Shown here in pieces: positions 55,990 to 64,000 of a stretch of DNA of 64,000 nt. The DNA is from Malachius bipustulatus (lineage: Eukaryota > Arthropoda > Insecta > Coleoptera > Melyridae), in the NCBI GenBank assembly GCA_910589415.1, contig OU342638.1, positions 32,275,579 through 32,339,578 of the forward strand, in the 5' to 3' direction. The position numbers and the translations under genes are program-made. Each line of letters opens with the position of its first letter. The stretch's first letter is position 1. The notes below the pieces were generated by a model. It was not told the DNA's origin and searched no databases. It saw only the letters and a list, made by a program, of their open reading frames with translations.

Positions 55990-58900
55990 TCATGACACCC
56001 ATTCCATCAGTCTGGTTCCCTGAACTAACTTGTGCAGCCCCGTTACTGAATGAGTTTCATATTCTTCCGGACGCATTTTTTGTTGTCCGTATATCTCCTG
56101 TCTTCTGCGGTCCAGAGCCTCGCATTCACACAGTACATGTTTTGCTGTCTCCTGGGCCCTATTGCATTCTCGGCAACTTAGGTCTCCATTGAACAGTCCT
56201 ATTTTATTTAAGTGTTCTTTTAGGGCAATATGTCCCGTTAGTAATCCCACTGTAATGCGTAACTGATTCCTGCTAAGTAATAGTAGTTCTTCAGTTGTCT
56301 TTTTTATGGGTCCTTTGATAAAGGCTTTCCCATGTTGGTGTTTGGTCCTTTTGTCCCAATATATTTTGTGTTTTTCTTTGACCCATATATTAACCTGACC
56401 CCGTGCTGTACTTTTTGGTACTCCCAGGGCAGGTTCTGGGCCAATGTATTTAGCCGAGGATCCTCTTCTTGCTAGCTCGTCGGCTTTTTCATTGCCTGTG
56501 ATTCCTCTATGTCCTGGTACCCACATCAAGGTTACCTTGTTGCGTTCTGCCAGGGTTTCGAGATTCTCACTGCATTCCCACAGTAGTCTGGACGTTATCT
56601 TGGGGCTTTCTATAGCCCTCAGAACCGCCTGACTATCTGTTAATATATTGATCCGTCTATTTTTGTAGGCCCTCTTATTGTTTATGCTCGCGCAGTGTAA
56701 CATAGCGTATATTTCCGATTGAAATACAGTTGCCCACTGCCCGAGAGATATGGTGTGTTGAGTATTGTCCAACTCATTGTATATGCCAGCTCCAGTTCCT
56801 TGGTCGGTTTTTGACCCGTCAATGTACCAGGTTGTTCCGACCAGCCTGTTGCTGTCTGTGGGCTCATTCCATTCCTCTCGATCTTTGATGCTCACCTCAA
56901 AGCTCTTGTGGAATTGGAATTTTGGAGCCATGTGGTCTGTGTTTGCATCTAGCAGGTCCACTTCCACATATTTTTTGATTCTATTGTGTCCAAGTTCCGC
57001 ATATTTGCCCCTTGGTTCTTCTTGCAGCCTTAGTCGTGCCAGTCTTGCCTCTCCCATTATCATTAGATGAAGTGGTGGGAGGTCTAGGAGGACTTCCATT
57101 GCTGCAGTTGAAGTAGTTTTCATTGCCCCCGTTATTCCAAGGCATGCGAGTCTTTGCACCTTGCTGAGCTTGTTTATCGCGGTATTTTGTTGCATCTTTG
57201 TCCACCATACCAGAGATGCATACAACAACATTGGTCTAATCACTCTGGTGTACGCCCAGTATACCATATGTGGTTTTAATCCCCATGTTTTCCCATAAGT
57301 TCGTCTGACCATCATGAATGTGGTCTCCGCTCTTCTTTTAATCCTGTCTATCTGTTGGTTCCAGGTGAGTTTTGAGTCTAAGATTACCCCAAGATATTTC
57401 ACCTCTCCCGATATTTGTACGTTCCTGCCTCGAAGTTTTAGTGGTCCTAGGCCCACCAGTTTCCTTCGATTAGTAAACGCTATGATGGTTGATTTGGAGG
57501 GACTTATGTTCAGTCCCTCTTCGTTTGTCCATTTGGTTACAACATTTAAGGCCCTTTGCATGCAGGGCCTTATTGTGTCGTTAAATTTACCTTGAATTAG
57601 TATGACAAGGTCATCAGCATATCCTATGCTCTTGATTCCCTCTTGGTCCAGACGTTTCATTAGCTCGTCCATAACAAGGTTCCATATCAATGGAGACAGT
57701 ACGCCTCCTTGTGGACACCCCCTTGCTACCTGAGCCACCACAGTCTCCCCAAATAGGGATGTGCATACCAATCTGCTTTTCAACATGAAGTCTATCCACC
57801 TGCATATTGTTGCATTGATTCCTCTGTTCCTCAATGCATTGGAGATTGATTCTAGGGAGGTGTTGTCGAACGCACCTTCTATGTCCAAGAAAGCACATAA
57901 TAGTACTTCCTTGTGTTTTATTGCGTATTCTGCCTTTTCTACCAGGTGGTGTAAAGCTGATTCCGTTGATTTTCCTGTTCTATATGCATGTTGGTCTTGA
58001 TGAAATGGTCTGTTTGCCAGGACATCATCCCTTATATGCCTATCGAGCAGTTTTTCTAAAGTCTTCAGCAAAAAGGACATGAGACTTATGGGTCTTAGAG
58101 ATTTTGCCCCTTCCTGTCCCGTTTTCCCAGGTTTGGGTATATAAATTACTCTAATTAAGGTCCAGGCTTTGGGTATGTGCCCCAGTGCAAGACTGCCCCT
58201 GAGGATCATACTTAGCCTCTGTGTCAGAAGATGTGGTCCTTTCTGCAACATTATTGGGTAGATGCCATCTATACCCGGCGATTTATAGGGTTCAAAGGAG
58301 TTGATTGCCCATTTGATTTTGTTCTCGTTTATCACCGATTTCGCAACCTGCCAGCTGTCCCTGTTCGTCCTCTTTGGGGTTCCCAGTTCTGCATTTAGGC
58401 AGTCTTGTGGAGATAAATCGGTGACTCTAGAACCTGGAAAATGGACTCTGAGTAATTCTCTCATTGTGTCCTTTCCCGTTTCCGTATATTTGCCACTCTC
58501 TGTTTTCAGAGTGTGTATGGAGCTCTGGGGTTGCTTTGAGAGTATTTTATGGAGTCTAGCATATTCTTGAGTTCCTTCTATGTCCTCACAATGCTTTCTC
58601 CATGAATCTCTCTTTGCTTTCCTCAGTGCTTTGTTGTATTCTGTGAGAGCCTTTCTGTATATCTCCCACTTATTTGTTTCCTTCGCTTTATTGAAGTATT
58701 TCCTAACTTGTCCTCTTTGTGCAGCTAGGTTTCTGTTCCACCAGGGCACATTCCTGTTGGAGTCCCTGCTGACAAGGGGACAGTTGTTGTTATAGGCCGA
58801 AGTGATTGCATCCTGCACTTGTCCTGCTACCACTTCTAGGTCTATTGTGTTTTTTATCGTATTTCTCGTCTGTTTTAAACCGTGCTCCAGGTCTGTCTTA

Positions 58901-59631
58901 TAAGACTCCCAGTTAGTTTTCCGAGGATTGCGATAAATTTCTTGTATGGTTTTTTTTCCATTTATTGTAAAGTTTATGTGTCTGTGATCCGAGCAACTAA
59001 CCTCATCAGATACATGCCAGTTTTTGACATAGCTTCCTACGTATGGTGTAGCTATAGTTATGTCTATGACCTCCTTTCGTCTTGAGTTGACAAAAGTAGG
59101 TTTATTTCCTACATTTAATATGTCTAGATTGTTAGTCATTATAAATTGTAGTAGTGACTCACCTCTTTCGTTGGTGTTTGTGCTTCCCCAAGTTGTATGG
59201 TGCGCGTTGGTGTCGCACCCGATGATCAGCTGTGGTCCTTTTCCCCCGCAGTCTCTCACCAGTTTTTCTACCTCTTTGGGTGGTGGTAGTTCCAGGGCGT
59301 CATATGGGAAATATGCTGATCCGAGAATTATCTCCCTCGACATATTCCCGCTGACTGTCCTGATTTTTGCTACCGTCAAATCCCTGGAAGAAAGGTTAGT
59401 TAACGGAAGTATTTTAAGTCCTTTTTTGACTAGTATGCAGGTTCTAGGGGTTTCATGGGATCTACTGTAAATTAGTTCTCCCACCCCCCCTAGTCCCATT
59501 ACCTTACCTTTGTTGATCCAAGGTTCTTGTATGAGGGCCACATCAAATTCCCTCATTGCCACAGTAAGGGCAGCTGATGCCGCCTTACTGTGCTGGAGGT
59601 TCGCTTGAAGGACCCTGATTTTGCCCGCCAT
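55990..59631 (-). CDS. LINE ORF2: endonuclease, reverse transcriptase, RNase H
   Basis: 1213 residues. The N-terminal APE-type endonuclease begins LQANLQHSKAA, with LIQEPW, GCDTNAHHTTW and SCSDHRH as catalytic blocks. The central reverse transcriptase has ALDIEGAFD (motif A, about 57865-57890), GCPQGGVLSPL (motif B) and GYADDLV (motif C, about 57605-57625). The RNase H domain has YIDGSK (about 56810-56825), SEIYAML, TDSQAVL and PGHRGITGNEKADELA. It ends with a Cys/His cluster (CRECNRAQETAKHVLCEC). All catalytic residues expected for the three enzymes are visible. The start overlaps the end of ORF1 by 47 nt in a different frame, so translation probably depends on termination-reinitiation or leaky scanning. 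Confidence 0.95.
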   Translation of the reverse strand: MAGKIRVLQANLQHSKAASAALTVAMREFDVALIQEPWINKGKVMGLGGVGELIYSRSHETPRTCILVKKGLKILPLTNLSSRDLTVAKIRTVSGNMSREIILGSAYFPYDALELPPPKEVEKLVRDCGGKGPQLIIGCDTNAHHTTWGSTNTNERGESLLQFIMTNNLDILNVGNKPTFVNSRRKEVIDITIATPYVGSYVKNWHVSDEVSCSDHRHINFTINGKKTIQEIYRNPRKTNWESYKTDLEHGLKQTRNTIKNTIDLEVVAGQVQDAITSAYNNNCPLVSRDSNRNVPWWNRNLAAQRGQVRKYFNKAKETNKWEIYRKALTEYNKALRKAKRDSWRKHCEDIEGTQEYARLHKILSKQPQSSIHTLKTESGKYTETGKDTMRELLRVHFPGSRVTDLSPQDCLNAELGTPKRTNRDSWQVAKSVINENKIKWAINSFEPYKSPGIDGIYPIMLQKGPHLLTQRLSMILRGSLALGHIPKAWTLIRVIYIPKPGKTGQEGAKSLRPISLMSFLLKTLEKLLDRHIRDDVLANRPFHQDQHAYRTGKSTESALHHLVEKAEYAIKHKEVLLCAFLDIEGAFDNTSLESISNALRNRGINATICRWIDFMLKSRLVCTSLFGETVVAQVARGCPQGGVLSPLIWNLVMDELMKRLDQEGIKSIGYADDLVILIQGKFNDTIRPCMQRALNVVTKWTNEEGLNISPSKSTIIAFTNRRKLVGLGPLKLRGRNVQISGEVKYLGVILDSKLTWNQQIDRIKRRAETTFMMVRRTYGKTWGLKPHMVYWAYTRVIRPMLLYASLVWWTKMQQNTAINKLSKVQRLACLGITGAMKTTSTAAMEVLLDLPPLHLMIMGEARLARLRLQEEPRGKYAELGHNRIKKYVEVDLLDANTDHMAPKFQFHKSFEVSIKDREEWNEPTDSNRLVGTTWYIDGSKTDQGTGAGIYNELDNTQHTISLGQWATVFQSEIYAMLHCASINNKRAYKNRRINILTDSQAVLRAIESPKITSRLLWECSENLETLAERNKVTLMWVPGHRGITGNEKADELARRGSSAKYIGPEPALGVPKSTARGQVNIWVKEKHKIYWDKRTKHQHGKAFIKGPIKKTTEELLLLSRNQLRITVGLLTGHIALKEHLNKIGLFNGDLSCRECNRAQETAKHVLCECEALDRRRQEIYGQQKMRPEEYETHSVTGLHKLVQGTRLMEWVS

Positions 59632-60670
59632 CGAGTCCTTTCAACACTCGGAAAGTCACCCTTCCGAGGCTGTAGTACGCTCGAAACCGGGATCTCTCGA
59701 GGGTCTTGAATGACCCCTCGTCTATTGAAAAGGCCCGGATTACTCCCTCCTTCTCTTTTTTCTTGCTGAGTTGTAGCCAGCTACCCACGTTCAGACCTGG
59801 ATTCTGCCTCTCTAAACGTGTCCTTACTGGCCCATCCTCTTCTTCTGGTCCCGGGATGTAGACTAGAACTCTCGGCCTCTTTGGTAGGTCCTTGGCCTCG
59901 ACTGTTGTCAGGGCCATCCCTTCCCAAAGTCCGCCCAGTGTCCCAATCACCCCCACGAGCCAGATTTTTGTTTGTTCGTTTGCGCAGTGCATCCATAGGA
60001 CTCCTCCGCTAAACGATACTTTTTCGAATTGCAATGGACTTTTGCTCCCCGAGGGTGTGCTGTCCATTGCTTCGACTAGTTTCTTCTGGATCAGTTCTGT
60101 CTTTCCCTGATCCAGAGTAAATTCAGGATGGCGTCTGTCTATCACCGCCATCCTTAGTCCAGACACTGCCTCGCTGTAGCTCCCTTTAGGCTTCGTTTCC
60201 GTTGCCTTGCTGGGTCCCTTGCCAGACAGTGTTTGACTATTATTACCCTTCGCTCTCTTTGGGGCTTGGGGTGGAGTTTTCGAGTCGTCCCGAGATCTTT
60301 TTCCACTCTTCGGTTTCTTCTCTTTTGTTGCTTTGCTGTTGGTTGGACGTTTTTCAGTCCATGTGCCAGCAGCAATTTTTTGTTCCTTTCGGAGTTTCCT
60401 TTTCTGGGCCCCCGAAAGTCTTTTTTCTTTTATTGTTGATATCTGCAGTCCTATGTTTCCAATCCCTGCAGATATTGTATCAGCGGTCCCTGTTGTCCCC
60501 ACTGATGATTCACTGCCATGGTCAGATTTGTCATCCTCCATGGCAGTTCCTGGCGTTACATTGCCCTCCCCAGAATCCGAGGGGCAGCCTGGCACTAGGC
60601 CAGGGAGGGATTCTGAACCAGTGGTTCTACCCTCCTGGGGTACTTCTTCTTTCTGTTTCCGTTCCGCCAT
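59585..60670 (-). CDS. LINE ORF1 (DUF4780-like nucleic-acid-binding protein)
   Basis: 361 residues. The N-terminal third is Ser/Gly/Glu-rich, followed by a strongly basic segment (AQKRKLRKEQKIAAG, then KKPKSGKRSRDD). The C-terminal domain starts near YSEAVSGLRMAVIDRRHPEF and includes RVLVYIPGPEEE and NPGLNVGSWLQL, the pattern I associate with DUF4780 domains of insect retrotransposon ORF1 proteins. No CCHC zinc knuckles are present, unlike most Jockey/I ORF1 proteins. Its likely role is binding element RNA. It overlaps ORF2 by 47 nt. Confidence 0.85.
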   Translation of the reverse strand: MAERKQKEEVPQEGRTTGSESLPGLVPGCPSDSGEGNVTPGTAMEDDKSDHGSESSVGTTGTADTISAGIGNIGLQISTIKEKRLSGAQKRKLRKEQKIAAGTWTEKRPTNSKATKEKKPKSGKRSRDDSKTPPQAPKRAKGNNSQTLSGKGPSKATETKPKGSYSEAVSGLRMAVIDRRHPEFTLDQGKTELIQKKLVEAMDSTPSGSKSPLQFEKVSFSGGVLWMHCANEQTKIWLVGVIGTLGGLWEGMALTTVEAKDLPKRPRVLVYIPGPEEEDGPVRTRLERQNPGLNVGSWLQLSKKKEKEGVIRAFSIDEGSFKTLERSRFRAYYSLGRVTFRVLKGLDGGQNQGPSSEPPAQ

Positions 60671-60797
60671 TCTTCTTTCTTCGTGTGTTGTTTGGTTCGC
60701 GCCGTTTCCGGTACCTTACCCTGTCGGGAAAGGCCTTCCCCTATCCACCACCTGGGGACGCGCCCGATGGGGGTAACACACAAGCCCCACACGGGTT

Positions 60798-60809
60798 TTC
60801 ATCACTGAT
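60798..60809. repeat. Target site duplication, 5' side of the LINE
   Basis: TTCATCACTGAT, identical to 55803-55814. Confidence 0.95.
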
Positions 60810-61290
60810 ACTGTTAGATTCTGAGAAATTACAAGAATATTACACATCTCGAGTTTTACTCACTTTATTCAAACTGGACAACGTACAGCAGGGGATCCGC
60901 CATTTTGGAGCCCACCGACATTGAATTTATTTCCAACACCTTCCCTGATATATCGCTGGTGTTGGTGTACCTCAGGGCTTCATTTTATCTCCGGCATAAT
61001 CGAAGAACATTTTCGCATAAAGAGTAAACAGTTTTCCTGCTTAACAATAACAATCTTTCTACCTCGTGATGACGAAAATCAATTTTAATAAGGGTTAGGT
61101 TGAGGCTGAAGGTTTTTTTGTTTCAACTTTAAAAGTTTGGAACAGTAGCACCAACACCAACACCGCTTACATTTTCTGAAAAGTCTAGAAAAAAGAAACA
61201 ACTCCACATAATAAAGTGAAATGATTTTTTTTAAAAAACATCATTGAAAACAAACGTCATCAACATCAAAGATTACAATAATATTCCTGA
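60810..61290. other. Intergenic right of the LINE
   Basis: Contains an inverted array L motif (CCGCCATTTTGGAGCCCA) near 60898. It probably also includes the 3' UTR of the small reverse-strand gene at 61.3 kb. Confidence 0.45.
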
Positions 61291-61297
61291 AACTCTT

Positions 61298-61657
61298 CTA
61301 CCAATAATAAAACTGATGCAAAATAGCTACAAGTAAACCGAGTCCAAAATACCAGAAATAGCGTAACTGAAACCATTTTCTCCAGGTCCTCGTCTTCTTC
61401 CCGCAAACAGTTTCGTTCCTCGAAAGATTCCGCGACAATTCGCAATTATCTTCCAGAGTCATTCTGTAACGTTTCAGGCCGTCCCCTTTCTTCAAAAATG
61501 ATTTTTTCGATGAAGAGATTCTCGGACTAATAAGATTTATTCCTACGGGATGTTTTTCTGATTTCAAGCTTTCGTTCAATATTTGGTCGAACGTTTTTGG
61601 ACGCGGTAGAACTTCTTCGTCTTTACTTATTAACATGGCGTCTTTTTCCAATTCCAT
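61298..61657 (-). CDS. Small tail-anchored protein with CPAP/SAS-4-like motif
   Basis: A single-exon frame of 119 residues. Residues 1-50 are charged and include KTFDQILNESLKSE (21-34). Residues 51-65 (KKSFLKKGDGLKRYR) resemble the F-L-K-R-G-E-G-L-x-R-F motif of the tubulin-binding region of CPAP/SAS-4 centriole proteins. The C-terminus, WFQLRYFWYFGLGLLVAILH (95-114) plus QFYYW, is a single hydrophobic helix at the extreme end, as in tail-anchored proteins. The combination would place a tubulin-binding-like peptide on the cytosolic face of a membrane; this is inference. The family is not otherwise recognised, and an upstream exon cannot be excluded. Confidence 0.6.
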   Translation of the reverse strand: MELEKDAMLISKDEEVLPRPKTFDQILNESLKSEKHPVGINLISPRISSSKKSFLKKGDGLKRYRMTLEDNCELSRNLSRNETVCGKKTRTWRKWFQLRYFWYFGLGLLVAILHQFYYW

Positions 61658-62136
61658 TTTTATTATTCTTCTTGAAAGTATTTGTTAATTCTTCATCTTC
61701 TTGAGTTTACTATACTTGCTTGAATAAATTATGAGTACCTACTTTTAATTTTGATTTTATTTTGACATTTAAATTTACCAAAATTATAATGTCAACGTTG
61801 TGATTAAAGGAGTACCTAGAGATAGTCAATTTTCTTAGAAAGAAATTAAGATTACGTTCCGACAACACAGAACGACCCAATTCACGATCGCCCCAGTTGA
61901 ATTAATAAAAAATTTACATTTTATCAAAATTAGACAATAAACCTAGAACGCCAAACACCGCAACAAAAACTGATAGGATAATAACATATTTATGCAAAAC
62001 CTAATCTAAATAAATTTACATCAAAAATACACTTCCTTATCATTCTAGACTTCCAGAGATACCTCCAAAACTATAAATACAAACCTAATAAATCAATTCC
62101 TAATAACACTTACTTCTAACATAAACACGACTCAAT
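61658..62136. other. Shared upstream region of two divergent genes
   Basis: A+T-rich sequence between the reverse-strand small gene and astacin 2 on the + strand, likely to hold both promoters. No TATA box is convincing. Confidence 0.4.
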
Positions 62137-64000
62137 ATGAGCGCTCAAAAAAACCCCAACAATCCAATCAATCCTACCACCATAATAATAACATTCCTAG
62201 TCACTATCGCCATCACCATCACCGTATCAAATTCAAAACCGCATCCCTCCAACCGCCAAGAACCCTCCAACTCTCTATCGCTGCAAGAAGATGGTACTGA
62301 ACGTGTAGACGTCTCTTATCTGGGCGAGAAAGCTTTTGGGAACCCAAACGTGTCGGTCGGTGAGAAGCTCCAGGAATGGAACGAGAGCTCCCCGGTGAAT
62401 CCAGAAGAGCTAGGGGAGTACGCCGAGGGTGATATTCTTTTTCCGTCGTCCGGACTCGGGAGGAACGGATTGGTAGCGGAGACTTCCCGGTGGAAGGAGG
62501 GGGTGGTTCCTTATGAGATCGCCGGACTGTTCATGTTCAAGGATCTTCAGATTATCCAGAGAGCGATGGATATTTACCATAAATACACTTGCATTAGGTG
62601 AGTTTTATAATTATTATATTACATTGCTGTGAACTTTCTGACGTTATCTCGCGTATAACGTCATTGGAAGCTAGAGTCACGTTACAGTGACCTCGCGCAT
62701 GCGCATTAGCAAACCGTAGTAGTTCCAAATAAACAAACCGTTCACGTGGACGTGGACGTTGTTGTCAGTTGTCGTGATTTAGTTGAAGTTTTAAGTTCGC
62801 GCGGTTCTAAAGTTTGACTTATTGATGTTATTTTCAGGCATTGACCTGCGAACGCCATCAACTGAATTGAACGAACTCATATTTTAGGTTTCCGTTGAGC
62901 TCGAGTAGTCTGTCGGTAGTTTTATTTTTATTACTAAAAATTCCGTTTTTACTGTTTTGCAGTGAAATTAGCCACCCTGCAACTGTTCAATGTTTGTTTA
63001 TTTAGAACCCTAGCCGTTTGCCTCGTCCACTGAAGGCGACCTTGAAGCGGCTTAAGTTATAAGATCTTTTCTTTTCAAAGCCTATTTTGAAAATGGGCCC
63101 CCAATTTTTATTTAAACAGAGCATGAGCTGTAGGTTTTCAATCATCGATGGCAACTTTTGAATTAAAGTATACCCAAACTAGTTTTGCCGCGTTCGAAAC
63201 CCCGGAAAGATTGATTTTTATGCAATAGATTAAAAACCAAATTAATAAGTTCCGAATTGAATCATCAAAACTGGTTTGATGAAAATGTAAAAAAACCTGA
63301 CCTGTTTTCCATTAGTCATCGTCAGTGGTCATCCATCAGTCAGCTCAACACAGTAGGGAACCTATATTACCTACACTGACGCTTGTTAGTGTCGGTAATG
63401 CAGGCTCCCTACAACACAGTATTAGTTTGGTGACAGTCGACGATAAAGTCAATTGTCTGCAAATCAAAAATGTCAAATTCGGTCCAATTAAATTTGTGGC
63501 CTTGTTGGGTCAGGTCATTCAGGCAGCCCCGTCGACAGGTTAATATGAGAATCCCTTACCAGTTTTATTATCGATTCTTCCACCACTTTTGAAAAAAAAA
63601 ACGATCCAATTTTCAAGTTTCTGATTTAGTTGGTTTGATGTGTGACGATTTTTGACGAAACAATTTTATGACAAAACAAATTTAGACCGGGCTGATTGAA
63701 AATGTGCCAAAATTTTCACGCGGTTAATGATAATTTTCCATAACAGCAACTTTTTTTGATGTTTTTTTCTCCATATTTCTTCACTTTATTATTTTACTCG
63801 CACTCGCCAGGTTCAGAAAACGTACCCCCTCAGACCGAGACTACCTCTCCATCGTCAACGGGCCGACGGGCTGCTGGTCGAGCGTGGGGCGCATCACCGG
63901 ACGACAAGAAATCAACCTGCAGAGCCCCTATTGCACCACGAAAGTGGGAACGGCGATGCACGAGCTGATGCACGCGCTCGGTTTCATGCACGAACAGAAC
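62137..64000 (+). CDS. Astacin-family zinc metalloprotease 2, 5' part (cut by window end)
   Basis: Exon 1 is 62137-62597 and exon 2 starts at 63811 and runs past the window. The intron (1213 nt, donor GTGAGT, acceptor CTCGCCAG) is in phase 2 and splits the Arg codon of CIRF. The N-terminus has a long hydrophobic stretch (TTIIITFLVTIAITITVS, about 14-31), either a signal peptide or a signal anchor. The propeptide contains NPEELGEYAEGDIL with the aspartate-switch Asp. The mature region starts near RWKEGVVPYEI. Exon 2 has GCWSSVGRITGRQEINL, SPYCTTKVGT and the zinc site HELMHALGFMHEQ. It is a paralogue of astacin 1 with the same propeptide layout. The Met-turn and C-terminus lie outside the window. 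Confidence 0.88.
62640..63060. repeat. Dispersed repeat, copy 2 (inverse of 30.8-31.1 kb)
   Basis: Within astacin 2 intron 1. TTTAGGTTTCCGTTGAGCTC and CTGTCGGTAGTTTTATTTTT are the inverse complement, with few changes, of the copy at 30.9 kb. Confidence 0.7.
63355..63411. mobile_element. Foldback mini-element, copy 4, with 9-bp target duplication
   Basis: A 57-bp element beginning AGGGAACC and ending GGCTCCCTA, folding back on itself around a short loop. It is flanked on both sides by CAACACAGT (63346-63354 and 63412-63420), which defines its ends. It lies in astacin 2 intron 1. Confidence 0.85.

Larger units (their letters stand above)
55815..60797 (-). mobile_element. Complete non-LTR retrotransposon (I/LOA/Jockey-like group)
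   Basis: A full-length element of about 4.98 kb on the reverse strand. It has a 127-nt 5' leader (60797-60671), ORF1, an overlapping ORF2, a short 3' UTR and a poly(A) tail seen as about 25 T from 55815 to 55839. It is flanked by identical 12-bp target duplications. Both frames are open. A clean tail, an exact duplication and intact ORFs indicate a recent insertion by target-primed reverse transcription. The carboxy-terminal RNase H and upstream APE place it in the I-like group broadly; the exact clade needs phylogeny. A diverged, broken relative lies at 2.7-3.1 kb. Confidence 0.95.

Noticed and set aside
60202..60924. 240-codon + frame opposite LINE ORF1
   Set aside because: Antisense of ORF1 extending past the target duplication into unrelated DNA; low-complexity hydrophobic translation.

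Overview
The window is A+T-rich eukaryotic DNA from an insect, probably a beetle (inference; no diagnostic marker was computed). Evidence: very short introns (62-71 nt) beside very long ones (4.7 and 14.2 kb), an insect-specific Halloween P450 (CYP302A1/disembodied), an arthropod single-domain von Willebrand type C protein, astacins, and a non-LTR retrotransposon with a DUF4780-like ORF1. All calls come from reading the sequence; no database search was possible.

Layout. 1-13.4 kb has no convincing host gene: it holds four unrelated tandem arrays and a broken retrotransposon piece. 14.0-29.3 kb is one SVWC gene (+) whose 14.2-kb first intron carries three more arrays, an unassigned GC-richer block and a complete intronless CYP302A1 gene on the same strand. 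29.8-30.4 kb is a small secreted tyrosine/proline-rich protein (-). 32.5-33.9 kb is a 12-finger C2H2 protein (+). 35.8-42.3 kb is a PPP1R15 (GADD34/CReP-type) eIF2alpha phosphatase subunit (-). Its long third intron contains another array and, in the sense orientation, a complete hammerhead ribozyme. 45.5-47.2 kb is astacin 1 (+), 47.4-49.6 kb an unrecognised secreted protein (-), 52.2-54.0 kb an intronless HCN-like channel with an aberrant pore (-), 54.3-55.4 kb another array, 55.8-60.8 kb a complete, recently inserted non-LTR element (-), 61.3-61.7 kb a small tail-anchored protein with a CPAP/SAS-4-like motif (-), and 62.1-64.0 kb the first part of astacin 2 (+), cut by the window end.

The host genes do not form a pathway. 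The two astacins are paralogues that share a phase-2 intron after the Cys-Ile-Arg codons. In astacin 1 that intron appears to use a rare GC donor.

The best candidate for something undescribed is the intronic hammerhead ribozyme at about 40.4 kb on the sense strand of PPP1R15. Next come a 57-bp palindromic foldback element with a 9-bp target duplication, a ~510-bp near-perfect palindrome, and a set of about ten unrelated private tandem arrays. Two of these arrays carry a phased ATGGCGGA motif resembling the YY1/Pho core.
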